Shown: piece after piece, positions 10,204 to 20,044 of the stretch
Layout: the number at the start of each line of letters is the position of its first letter
How positions within the stretch are numbered: position 1 is the stretch's first letter
Source: Photorhabdus sp. CRCIA-P01
Lineage (GTDB): Bacteria > Pseudomonadota > Gammaproteobacteria > Enterobacterales > Enterobacteriaceae
Assembly: GCF_003545805.1 (NCBI RefSeq)
Contig: NZ_NMQR01000017.1
Span: 27,708 to 91,707, forward strand
DNA length: 64,000 bases
Reading direction: 5' to 3'
Notes under the pieces: model-generated
What the model was told of the DNA's origin: nothing
Database searches by the model: none
The model's input: the letters and a program-made list of their open reading frames with translations, nothing else
Translations under genes and position numbers: made by a program

Positions 10204-13200
10204 TGGACATGTTTAAATTAGTTAAAGACGCTTATGAGCAGGGTGTATTGCTATTCAGTAAAGAGGGTAAGTTAGGGTTTAAGTTAAAGGGGGCTCACTT
10301 TCCAGATGAACTAAAAGCCAAGATTAAAACACACAAGGCTGAGCTGATCGATTTTCTCGATAAAGGCAGAGTGGATATCCCTGGCAATGAAATAGTGATT
10401 GAACCGGCTCTTCGAACCCAGAAATTGCCTCTAAGTTCTTCACAGCAACGGATCTGGTTTATCGAGCAGTTTGGTGGTGGGAGTACCGCCTACAACATGG
10501 TGTCAGCCTATACGGTAAGCGGTAAATTTGAATTGGCGGCAGCGAATCTGGCCTTGCAAACCATCATAGATCGGCATGAAGTGCTGCGTACTGTTTATCA
10601 CAGTGATGAAAATGGAACCTGGCAGGTTATCAAGCAGGAGTGGTCATTCGAGATAGCCCAATCGGATATCCATGATATAGGCGAAGCCGAGCAAGAGGCG
10701 TGGGTTGAGCAGGCCATTCAAGATGAAATGACCTACCGATTTGATTTGGTATGGGATGTGATGGTGCGTTGTCGCTATATCAGCACCTCAATGGAGCAGG
10801 GCGTGCTGTTATTTAACATGCATCATATTGCTTCCGATGGTTGGTCGATAGGGATATTGGTTAAAGAGTTTGTGAACTTGTATCAGGCTTATCGTCAAGG
10901 TCGGGTTAACCCGTTACCGGCTCTGGAGATTCAGTATGCCGATTATGCGGTCTGGCAGCGTAGCCCAGAGAGAGAAACTCATTTGGCGGCAGGGTTGGAA
11001 TATTGGCGGCAACAGTTGTCGGATTTACCCCCAGTACATGGGGTGCCTTTGGATTACGGGCGGCCAACCAATCAAACCAGTCATGGTCGCAGTTATGAAT
11101 TTAGCCTGGACCATGAGGTTAGCAAAGGGTTGCAGCAACTGGCACTGACACAGGGTTGCACTCTTTTTATGGTGTTGCATGCGGCGTTTACAGTACTGCT
11201 CGGTCGTCACGGCGGGCAACGAGATATTGTAGTGGGAACCCCGGTAGCTAATCGTTTGCAGACATCATTAACGCCGTTGATAGGCTGTTTTATGAATACG
11301 CTGGTGTTGCGCAGCGAGTGTGAGTTGGAACAATCGTTCATCGATTATCTAGGCTCGGTCCGGGAGATAAACCTGGCTGCCCAGCGGCACCAAAATGTCC
11401 CGTTTGAGTTATTAGTGGAGCGGTTGCAGCCGGAACGCAGCACCAGTTATTCACCGTTATTCCAAATCATGTTTTCCATGAATACGAATGACAATGTGGA
11501 ATTGCAACTGGAAGGGGTAAGTTTGCGGCCAAGGCCGGAACAGACCCGCAATGCGATGTATGAATTGACGTTAGAGGCCCAGCAAACAGAGGAAGGTCTG
11601 ATTTTTAGTTTAGAGTACAACATGGATTTGTTTGCAGAGGAGACAATAAAGCGGCTGGTGGCGCGTTTTACGACTTTGCTGATGGGTATAGTGGCTTCTC
11701 CGTCCGAAAAGCTTGGCGATTTGGCTCTGTTGCCACCGGAAGAACAGGATTACCTGCTGCACAGTGTGAACCAGACAGCGGTAGAGTATGACCGTAGCCA
11801 ATGTATCCATGAACGGATAGAAGCATTTGCTGAACAAACGCCGGATGCCATTGCGCTGATCTTTGGTGACCAGCAGTTGACTTATGCGCAACTTAATGCC
11901 AGAGCTAATCAGTTAGCACATCAATTAAGAGCGCAGGGCGTTTCAACGGGTGGGCGAGTTGCTGTGTTGTTGCAGAGAGGCATCGACATGGTTACAACAC
12001 TATTGGCAGTGATGAAAGCAGGGGCAGCGTATGTTCCGGTTGATCCCAGCTTTCCTGCCGATAGAGTGCGGTATATGCTGAACGATGCTGAGCCACAATG
12101 TATTATAAGTAACCGCATTATAAGTAACCGCGAATGTGCATCACGATTAGTCGGTTTTGCGGAATTAACCTGCTTACTGGATCACATTGATCTTAGCCAA
12201 TCACCCACCACCAATATTCCTAAACAGTTGATCGGTTTAGCCGCATCTGCTCCGGCCTACGTGATTTACACTTCGGGTTCTACGGGTAACCCCAAAGGTG
12301 TGATGGTCAGTCACTCTGCGGTTAATAACTTCTTGATCTCAATGCAAGATAACTTGCAGTGTATGGCACAGGACAATGTTTTAGCCATCACGACTATTTC
12401 CTTTGATATTGCCGTGTTAGAGCTCTATCTGCCTTGGTTGTCTGGCGCCACTTGTGTCGTGGCGGCGCAGCAGGACGTGACTGATCCCGCCAGACTGGTT
12501 GCACTACTCGAACAACATAACATTTCGCTGTTACAAGCCACGCCAACGACTTGGAATATGTTGCTTGAATCAGGCTGGCAGGGGCGCTCGTCGTTAAAAA
12601 TGATCAGTGGTGGTGAAGCCTTGCCATTAGCGACAGCAACGGCATTATTGAGCAAAGGTAACGCTCTCTGGAATATGTACGGGCCAACGGAAACCACGGT
12701 TTGGTCAACCATTGCGAAACTAGACGCACAACTGCTTGAGCAGCAACTTGTTACTATCGGGTTACCGTTAAATAACACCACAATTTATTTACTTGATGAA
12801 CAATTAAAACCGGTGCCTTTCGGGGCAGTGGGAGAGTTATACATCGGCGGCGATGGGCTTGCTGAAGGCTATTTTAAACGTGAAGATCTGACTGCCGAGC
12901 GATTCATCAACCTGACATTTTCTGACGGTTTAACCGCCAGGGTTTATAAAACGGGTGATCTTGCCCGTTATACTATAGAAGGTTCACTTGTGTATTTGGG
13001 TAGAAATGATTACCAAGTGAAATTACGGGGCCACCGAATTGAACTTGGCGAAATTGAACAGGTTATCAACCTGTTTCCACAAATAACCCGTTCTGTTGTG
13101 GTTGCGCTAAACGATCAGCAAACACAACAGTATCTAGCAGGTTATTTGGTCGCCGAGCAACAAATTGATATTGATGCGCTACGTCAACACCTTGAGCAGA

Positions 13201-16200
13201 AGTTACCTACCTATATGTTACCACGAGCAATTATTCAGCTCGAAACATTGCCACTTACGCTAAATAACAAGATTGATCGCAAAGCGCTTCCAACACCGCA
13301 AGACAGTGATATTGCTGTTAAGGCCAGTACGCCGCCCATCAACGAGAAAGAAGAAATACTGGCAGCTATTTGGTGCGAAATGCTAGGTGTTGAGCAAATA
13401 GGCCGGGATGACAACTTTTTTATGGTTGGAGGCCACTCATTAATTGCGACTAAGGTGATCACAAAGATTAATGAGCAGTTTCAATGCAGTTTACAGGTAA
13501 GAGATATCTTTGAAGCTGCAACAGTGGCTTTACTGGCAGAAAGAGTGCCTTATGAAGTGTCGGATAAGCATTATCAAACAATTCCTATTCTTGAACGCAA
13601 GACAAATTTATTACCGCAATCTTATGCTCAACAACGGATCTGGTTTATCGAGCAGTTTGGCGGTGATAGCACCGCCTACAACATGGTGTCAGCCTATACG
13701 GTAAGCGGTAAATTTGAATTGGCGGCAGCGAATCTGGCCCTGAAAACCATCATCGATCGACATGAAGTGCTGCGTACGGTTTACCACAGCGATGAAAATG
13801 GAACCTGGCAGGTTATCAAGCCGGAGTGGTCGTTTGAGATAGCTCAATCGGATATCAGTGACATCGGCAAAGCCGGGCAAGAGGCGTGGATTGAACAGGC
13901 TATTCAGCATGAAATGACCTACCGATTTGATCTGGCACAGGATGTGATGGTGCGTTGTCACTACATCAGCACTTCAACGGAGCAGGGCGTGTTGTTATTT
14001 AACATGCATCATATTGCTTCTGATGGCTGGTCAATGGGGGTACTGGTTAAGGAACTTGTGAGTTTGTACCAGGCTTATCGTCAAGGTCGGACTAACCCGT
14101 TACCGGCTCTGGAGATTCAATATGCCGATTATGCGGTCTGGCAACACAGTGCGGAAGGAGAATCTCAGTTAGCGGCGGGGTTGGAATATTGGCGGCAACA
14201 GTTGTCGGATTTACCCCCAGTACACGGGTTGCCTCTGGATTACGGGCGGCCAGCCAACCAGACCAGTCATGGTCGCAGTTATGAATTTAGCCTGGACAAT
14301 GAGGTTAGCAAAGGGTTGCAGCAACTGGCGCTGACACAAAGGTGCACTCTTTTTATGGTGTTGCATGCGGCGTTTACGGTACTGCTCAGTCGCTATGGCG
14401 GGCAACGGGATATTGTGGTGGGAACCCCGATAGCTAACCGTTTGCAGACATCATTAACGCCGTTGATAGGCTGTTTTGTGAATACGCTGGTATTGCGCAG
14501 CGAGTGTGAGCTGGAGCAATCGTTTATCGATTACCTGAGATCGGTCCGGGAGGTAAACCTGGCTGCCCAGCGGCATCAAAATGTCCCGTTTGAGTTATTA
14601 GTGGAGCAGTTGCAACCGGAACGTAGCACCAGTTATTCACCGTTGTTCCAAATCATGTTTTCTATGAATACGAATGACAGTGTGGAGCTGCAATTGGAAG
14701 GGGTAAGTTTGTGGCCGAGGCCGGAACAGACCCGCAATGCGATGTATGAATTGACACTGGATGCCAGCCAGACAGAGGAAGGTCTGACTTTTAATGTCGA
14801 GTACAACACGGATTTGTTCGCAGAGGAGACGATAAAGCGGTTGGTGGTACGTTTTACGACCTTATTGATGAGCATTGTGGCCTGCCCGTCCGAAAAGCTT
14901 GGCGATTTGGCCCTGTTACCGCCGGAAGAGCAGGATTACCTGCTGCACGGTTTGAACCAAACAGCGGTAGAGTATGACCGTAGCCAATGTATCCATGAGC
15001 GGATGGAAGCGTTTGCCGAACAAACGCCGGATGCTATTGCGTTGGTCTTTGGTGACCAACAATTGACTTATGCCCAACTTAATGCCAGAGCTAATCAGTT
15101 GGCACATTATTTGGTTGTTCAGGGTGCCAAACCGGATTCAATGATTGCGATATGTATTGAGCGAAGTATTGACATGATTGTGTCAGTACTTGCCATCTTG
15201 AAATCGGGTAGTGCCTATTTGCCTCTCGATCCTGCGTACCCGCAAGAAAGGCTTGCTTATATTATTGATGATGCACAGCCTTTGATGGTGATAACCAACA
15301 GCCATAACAAGAAGTTATTACCTGAAAATAGTCCATTTAGTATTGATGTGACTACAACCTCGTTTGCTGGATTCTCAACCGATAATATTGCCGCCCCTGA
15401 ATTGGGTTTGTGTTCTACCCACTTGGCCTATGTTCTCTATACTTCGGGTTCCACGGGCATGCCGAAAGGTGTGATGATTGAACATCAGGCATTGGTGAAT
15501 CTGGTGGTGGGTCTTGCGGATGCCTATCTTTATTCAAAGCAGGATCGGGTACTGCAATTTGCCGCCCTCAGTTTTGATATGTCTATTGAAGAAATATTTG
15601 GCGCCCTTGGCAATGGCAGTACTTTGGTCTTGCGTGGCGAAGATTGGCTGATCGATGTCGCCACTTTCTGGCAAAGGTGCCGGGAATACCAGATCAGTGC
15701 GGTGAATTTGCCAACTACGTTCTGGCACGAAGTGGTAAGTGAAGATACGGTTTTGGTACCTGAACATATTCGCCAAATCAGTGTCGGAGGCGAGCAGATT
15801 AAACCGGATAAAGTGGTTGCATGGTATCAGCGACCAGGGCATTTACCCCGTTTAGTCAATGCCTATGGGCCAACCGAATACACGGTCAATACTTGCATTG
15901 CCTACGATTTTCAGGGAGACACCCTCAGTATTGGGCGCCCAATTCAAAATACGGCCATCTTCTTGTTGGACAAAAACCAACAGCTTGTGCCTTTTGGCGC
16001 TGTTGGTGAAATTTGTGTCGCCGGTGACGGTGTTGCGCGGGGCTATATCAACAAAGAGCAATTAACCCGTGAACGATTTATTGATAATCCTTTTGTAAGC
16101 CGCTATCCAAAGCTCTATCGAACCGGCGACTTGGGGCGTTACTCACTGGCAGGGGATATTCAATATTACGGGCGTGATGACCATCAGGTTAAAATCCGTG

Positions 16201-19200
16201 GATTCCGTATTGAGTTAGGGGAGATAGAAACAAGGTTGCGTAGCCTGCCTACCATTCGCGATGCGGTTGTCATTGCTCGAGAGGATGAATCGGCTCACAA
16301 GTATCTGGCGGCATATATCACCCTTGATGGTCAGCAGAAAATTGCTGAGATCCGACACTTATTAAGTCAGCAGTTACCGAGCTATATGGTCCCCTCGGCG
16401 TTTGTGGTGCTGGAGGAGATACCGCTTACTGCCAACCGTAAAGTAGATCGTAAAGCGCTCCCTAAACCAGATTTTGTTGCTCAGGGGGAAATTGAATATA
16501 TCGCGCCGGCCACTGAACAGGAGACCCTGCTAGCTGAAATTTGGCGAACACTGTTTGGATTGGCGCAAGTCAGTGCTGTTGCTAACTTCTTTGAGTTGGG
16601 TGGGCACTCGTTGTTGAGCATGAAGATGCTATCCCATATTAAAAAGCAGGGTTATCGATTGGATATTCGGGCCTTGTTTGAGTACCCGAAATTACGGGAT
16701 ATGGCGAAACAACTTTACGATCCACTACAGGCAACCGAGCAGCAATCACCGCTGTTAACCGCCCATGAAGCGTTGGAAAGTCTGGTTTCCCTGTCGGAAA
16801 CTGAGCGGGCTTTGATCGTATCTCAGTCGCCGGGAGGTGAGCAAAATATTGTTGGCATTTATCCTTTGGCGCCATTACAGGAAGGGATCTTATTCCATCA
16901 CATGATGTGTGGGCAATCTGACCTTTATGTTACTCCGATGCTGTATTCATTTCCGTCAAACACCGAGATGGAAAGCTTTATTGGAGCATTGGATAAAATA
17001 ATACAGCGACATGATGCGCTGCGAACCGGAATTTTTTGGAAAGGTATTGATGAACCGGTGCAGGTTATCTACAAAGAGGCGCCATTACCGGTGGTTGACA
17101 TCGATTTGCGGGATGATGTTGATATCCAGCAGCAGTTAGCACAGTTTATGGAACCATCACAACAATGGATGGATGTTACTCAGGCACCGTTGGTCAGGGT
17201 AACCCGGTTTATCGACCACCAGCAAAAGCAGCGCTATGTTATGGTGCAGGAGCATCACCTGATAAGTGATCATGTGTCACTGGAGATTATTCAAGAAGAA
17301 TTTCTGGCTATCTTGACCGGTGATGAAAAGTCACTGCCGGCAGCGTTGAGTTATCGGGAGTTTGTCTTAAACGCTATCAGCCAAACCGATACAAAAGCGG
17401 CGCAACAATTTTTTACCGAGCAATTGGCTGGGGTTGATGAAATCACGGCGCCTTTTGGGATCACAAGTGGAATGGTTGACAATAACGTATTCACTGAAAT
17501 CCAAATTGGGTTGCCTGCGGATTTATCCGCAGAGATTCGTCGCACTTCTTCTGCATGGCAGATAAGTCCAGCGCTTATTTTTCACATGGCATGGGCATTG
17601 GTTCTGGCGAAAACCAGCGGCACTAAAGATGTCATATTCGGTACGGTATTATCTGGTCGCTTGCAGAGTGTTGATAATATTGAGCGAGTCGTTGGTTTAT
17701 TCATCAATACCTTGCCATTGCGTGTTGATTTGAGTCAGTTGAGCGTGGCTCAATTAATGCAGGGAATGCAACAGAAACTGGTTAGCTTGCTACAATTCGA
17801 GCAAGTACCGACTGCGATTGCTGAACAGTGTAGCAAATTGGCCGGTTCTAGCCGTTTATTCGACAGTATCTTGAATTACCGTCACTCTGAAGTGAGTGGC
17901 GAGACAAGTGAGCTTAACCAGCTTTGGCAAAAAACCGGCATTGAGTTAGTTAATGTAAAAGAACGTACCAATTACCCGATTACCCTATCCATTGACGATT
18001 TCGGTGATGATTTTTCTGTTGCAGCCCAAATCGACAGTCGATTTGATGCTGAACGCTTGGTGGAATATCTCATCAATGCTAGCAGACAACTTGTTGCTGC
18101 GTTGCAAAGTCAGGTACAGGTTGCCGCACTGTCACTCGACATCCTTGATGCTGAGGAACGGGCGTTCCTGCTGCATTCATTAAATCAAACGGTATTATCG
18201 TATGACAACTCACAAACTCTGATTGATAGATTCGAAGCCCAAGTTAAGGCGACTCCCGATGAGATTGCGTTGAATTTTGCTGGCGAGACGATGACGTACA
18301 GTGAGTTAAATCAGCGATCCAATCAACTTGCTCAGTATCTTCTGAACAATGGGGCGAAAGTAAATACTCCCGTCGTGATGTTCATTGAACGTTCCTTTGA
18401 GATGGTCATCACTGTTATCGCCATCTTAAAAACGGGTGCCGGTTATGTGCCACTGGATACCTCATTACCGACAGAACGCTTAAACATAATTCTTAGTGAT
18501 CTGTCTGATGAGATATTAGTAACGATGTGCTCCTTGAATGATAGGTTTGCGGTAAAACGCCAGAAAATGGTGTTATTGGATGACCCTTGCACAGCAGAGA
18601 TACTGGACAAACAGCCAGCGAGTAATTTGGCTATCGAATATTCCCTGGATGACCTCGGTTACGTGCTCTATACCTCAGGTTCAACGGGTAAGCCTAAGGC
18701 GATTGAAATGCCACAGTGGGCGCTGAGCAATTTATTACGAGGTATTAGCCAGCTTGAGCCAGCGCTTACGGGGCCGAACCGTTGGTTACAATTCTCATCA
18801 ATTGGTTTTGATCTCAGTTTTGAAGACCTATTCATGCCGTTGTTGTCCGGGGGTTCAGTACAGCTTATTGATAAATCGACTCAGTTGGATATTCGGCTGT
18901 TAGCGAAGCAAATCCAGCAGGCGCAACTTCAAATCCTGAACTTACCTTATGCCGTATTGCAGAACTTGGCTGAGTATAGTGGTGTCAATGGGCTACAGTT
19001 CCCCGAATTAAGGGTTATTGTTTCGAGTGCTGAAAGGCTCAAAATCACAGCGGCCATCAGACAGTTCTTCACGACACATAGTCAATGTAAGTTAGTGAAC
19101 CACTATGGCCCGGCAGAGACCCATGTCGTCACGTCCAAGACATTACAGGGAGAACCTGCCTCATGGCCTGATTTGCCGACGATTGGCCGATCATTGCCCA

Positions 19201-20042
19201 ACGTGGCCTGTTATATTTTGGATGAGTATTTGCAGCCTGCCCCGATGGGAGCCATCGGCGAGCTGTATTTAGCAGGGGACTGTTTATCAAGAGGCTATTA
19301 TCAACAGCCCCAACTTACCGCAGAGCGTTATCTTGATTGCGATTGGGTTCTTGGGAAACGAGTGTATCGAACCGGTGACTTAGCCAGCTTTCATCGAAAC
19401 GGTGAAATCAACTACTTTGGCCGCAACGACCATCTGGTCAAGATCCGTGGGTTCAGAATTGAACTCGGTGATATCGAAGCCCAATTGAGTAAGTTCGATG
19501 GCATAACCGGAGCCGTAGTCATTGCTATTGATACAGAAGCAGGTGATAAGCAGCTTATCGCTTATTTTATCGCGGCTAACCCATTGGATTTATCTGAAAT
19601 TAAAGCCTATTTATCGACTAGCTTACCTGATTACATGTTGCCATCCGCGTATGTGCGGATGGCGGCTTTTCCGCTGAATACCAATGGCAAAGTGGATCGT
19701 GGCCGACTTCCACAACCTAGAGCGGATGACTTTGTCAAAGCCAAATACATCGCGCCAATGACTGAACTGGAACAAAGCGTTGCGAAAATTTGGCAGGGGT
19801 TGTTGCAACAAGACAGGGTAAGCATGGCAGACAACTTTTTTGATTTAGGTGGTCATTCCTTATTAGCTATGAAACTAATTTCTCGAATTGAACAGGCATT
19901 TTCCGTTGGCGTGCCAATTGCGATTGTGTTTGAAAGATCAAGATTAGAGCAGTTATGTGATTGGCTTGAAAAAGAAATTGTTATTCAACGTAACAAGTCA
20001 GTTGGGGCTGTAGTGGAAGAATATGAGGTAACTGAGTGGTGA
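10200..20042 (+). CDS. NRPS 2, three modules: docking-C-A-T-C-A-T-C/E-A-T
   Basis: Elongating synthetase of 3280 residues. I chose ATG 10200, which overlaps the previous stop as ATGA behind GAAGAGGGG; GTG 10194 and ATG 10203 are alternatives. Residues 1-55 form a TubC-type beta-hairpin docking domain. The order then is C (HHIASDG near 209), A4 (TSGSTG near 691; D-I-L-Q-I-G-M-V-W, a Gly code), T4 (near 1077), C (HHIASDG near 1269), A5 (near 1747; D-M-E-N-S-G-A-V-N, Orn-like), T5 (near 2133), a dual C/E domain (LQEGILFHHMM near 2225, HHLISDH near 2352), A6 (near 2825; D-L-E-N-V-S-H-V-V, sharing the HVV end of Pro codes) and T6 (GGHS near 3216). Residue 5 should therefore become D-configured. 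The C domains of modules 4 and 5 are almost identical, pointing to a recent internal duplication. The tail is EEYEVTEW. Confidence 0.93.
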   Translation: MMDMFKLVKDAYEQGVLLFSKEGKLGFKLKGAHFPDELKAKIKTHKAELIDFLDKGRVDIPGNEIVIEPALRTQKLPLSSSQQRIWFIEQFGGGSTAYNMVSAYTVSGKFELAAANLALQTIIDRHEVLRTVYHSDENGTWQVIKQEWSFEIAQSDIHDIGEAEQEAWVEQAIQDEMTYRFDLVWDVMVRCRYISTSMEQGVLLFNMHHIASDGWSIGILVKEFVNLYQAYRQGRVNPLPALEIQYADYAVWQRSPERETHLAAGLEYWRQQLSDLPPVHGVPLDYGRPTNQTSHGRSYEFSLDHEVSKGLQQLALTQGCTLFMVLHAAFTVLLGRHGGQRDIVVGTPVANRLQTSLTPLIGCFMNTLVLRSECELEQSFIDYLGSVREINLAAQRHQNVPFELLVERLQPERSTSYSPLFQIMFSMNTNDNVELQLEGVSLRPRPEQTRNAMYELTLEAQQTEEGLIFSLEYNMDLFAEETIKRLVARFTTLLMGIVASPSEKLGDLALLPPEEQDYLLHSVNQTAVEYDRSQCIHERIEAFAEQTPDAIALIFGDQQLTYAQLNARANQLAHQLRAQGVSTGGRVAVLLQRGIDMVTTLLAVMKAGAAYVPVDPSFPADRVRYMLNDAEPQCIISNRIISNRECASRLVGFAELTCLLDHIDLSQSPTTNIPKQLIGLAASAPAYVIYTSGSTGNPKGVMVSHSAVNNFLISMQDNLQCMAQDNVLAITTISFDIAVLELYLPWLSGATCVVAAQQDVTDPARLVALLEQHNISLLQATPTTWNMLLESGWQGRSSLKMISGGEALPLATATALLSKGNALWNMYGPTETTVWSTIAKLDAQLLEQQLVTIGLPLNNTTIYLLDEQLKPVPFGAVGELYIGGDGLAEGYFKREDLTAERFINLTFSDGLTARVYKTGDLARYTIEGSLVYLGRNDYQVKLRGHRIELGEIEQVINLFPQITRSVVVALNDQQTQQYLAGYLVAEQQIDIDALRQHLEQKLPTYMLPRAIIQLETLPLTLNNKIDRKALPTPQDSDIAVKASTPPINEKEEILAAIWCEMLGVEQIGRDDNFFMVGGHSLIATKVITKINEQFQCSLQVRDIFEAATVALLAERVPYEVSDKHYQTIPILERKTNLLPQSYAQQRIWFIEQFGGDSTAYNMVSAYTVSGKFELAAANLALKTIIDRHEVLRTVYHSDENGTWQVIKPEWSFEIAQSDISDIGKAGQEAWIEQAIQHEMTYRFDLAQDVMVRCHYISTSTEQGVLLFNMHHIASDGWSMGVLVKELVSLYQAYRQGRTNPLPALEIQYADYAVWQHSAEGESQLAAGLEYWRQQLSDLPPVHGLPLDYGRPANQTSHGRSYEFSLDNEVSKGLQQLALTQRCTLFMVLHAAFTVLLSRYGGQRDIVVGTPIANRLQTSLTPLIGCFVNTLVLRSECELEQSFIDYLRSVREVNLAAQRHQNVPFELLVEQLQPERSTSYSPLFQIMFSMNTNDSVELQLEGVSLWPRPEQTRNAMYELTLDASQTEEGLTFNVEYNTDLFAEETIKRLVVRFTTLLMSIVACPSEKLGDLALLPPEEQDYLLHGLNQTAVEYDRSQCIHERMEAFAEQTPDAIALVFGDQQLTYAQLNARANQLAHYLVVQGAKPDSMIAICIERSIDMIVSVLAILKSGSAYLPLDPAYPQERLAYIIDDAQPLMVITNSHNKKLLPENSPFSIDVTTTSFAGFSTDNIAAPELGLCSTHLAYVLYTSGSTGMPKGVMIEHQALVNLVVGLADAYLYSKQDRVLQFAALSFDMSIEEIFGALGNGSTLVLRGEDWLIDVATFWQRCREYQISAVNLPTTFWHEVVSEDTVLVPEHIRQISVGGEQIKPDKVVAWYQRPGHLPRLVNAYGPTEYTVNTCIAYDFQGDTLSIGRPIQNTAIFLLDKNQQLVPFGAVGEICVAGDGVARGYINKEQLTRERFIDNPFVSRYPKLYRTGDLGRYSLAGDIQYYGRDDHQVKIRGFRIELGEIETRLRSLPTIRDAVVIAREDESAHKYLAAYITLDGQQKIAEIRHLLSQQLPSYMVPSAFVVLEEIPLTANRKVDRKALPKPDFVAQGEIEYIAPATEQETLLAEIWRTLFGLAQVSAVANFFELGGHSLLSMKMLSHIKKQGYRLDIRALFEYPKLRDMAKQLYDPLQATEQQSPLLTAHEALESLVSLSETERALIVSQSPGGEQNIVGIYPLAPLQEGILFHHMMCGQSDLYVTPMLYSFPSNTEMESFIGALDKIIQRHDALRTGIFWKGIDEPVQVIYKEAPLPVVDIDLRDDVDIQQQLAQFMEPSQQWMDVTQAPLVRVTRFIDHQQKQRYVMVQEHHLISDHVSLEIIQEEFLAILTGDEKSLPAALSYREFVLNAISQTDTKAAQQFFTEQLAGVDEITAPFGITSGMVDNNVFTEIQIGLPADLSAEIRRTSSAWQISPALIFHMAWALVLAKTSGTKDVIFGTVLSGRLQSVDNIERVVGLFINTLPLRVDLSQLSVAQLMQGMQQKLVSLLQFEQVPTAIAEQCSKLAGSSRLFDSILNYRHSEVSGETSELNQLWQKTGIELVNVKERTNYPITLSIDDFGDDFSVAAQIDSRFDAERLVEYLINASRQLVAALQSQVQVAALSLDILDAEERAFLLHSLNQTVLSYDNSQTLIDRFEAQVKATPDEIALNFAGETMTYSELNQRSNQLAQYLLNNGAKVNTPVVMFIERSFEMVITVIAILKTGAGYVPLDTSLPTERLNIILSDLSDEILVTMCSLNDRFAVKRQKMVLLDDPCTAEILDKQPASNLAIEYSLDDLGYVLYTSGSTGKPKAIEMPQWALSNLLRGISQLEPALTGPNRWLQFSSIGFDLSFEDLFMPLLSGGSVQLIDKSTQLDIRLLAKQIQQAQLQILNLPYAVLQNLAEYSGVNGLQFPELRVIVSSAERLKITAAIRQFFTTHSQCKLVNHYGPAETHVVTSKTLQGEPASWPDLPTIGRSLPNVACYILDEYLQPAPMGAIGELYLAGDCLSRGYYQQPQLTAERYLDCDWVLGKRVYRTGDLASFHRNGEINYFGRNDHLVKIRGFRIELGDIEAQLSKFDGITGAVVIAIDTEAGDKQLIAYFIAANPLDLSEIKAYLSTSLPDYMLPSAYVRMAAFPLNTNGKVDRGRLPQPRADDFVKAKYIAPMTELEQSVAKIWQGLLQQDRVSMADNFFDLGGHSLLAMKLISRIEQAFSVGVPIAIVFERSRLEQLCDWLEKEIVIQRNKSVGAVVEEYEVTEW
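10449..11918 (+). repeat. Intragenic NRPS module duplication, copy 1 (module 4 C domain to A-domain N-terminus)
   Basis: About 1.47 kb that is nearly identical to 13635-15104 at a constant offset of 3186 bp (1062 codons, one module). It spans the whole C domain and the first part of the A domain, up to the LNARANQLAH segment, after which the copies diverge sharply. The constant offset means no net insertion or deletion across the stretch. Confidence 0.85.
13635..15104 (+). repeat. Intragenic NRPS module duplication, copy 2 (module 5 C domain to A-domain N-terminus)
   Basis: Second copy of the near-identical block, offset 3186 bp from 10449. Similarity starts at the conserved QQRIWFIEQFGG motif and stops inside the A domain, so the substrate-binding parts of A4 (Gly-type) and A5 (Orn-type) are unrelated. 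This fits gene conversion or duplication followed by an A-subdomain swap. Confidence 0.85.
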
Positions 20043-20044
20043 TT

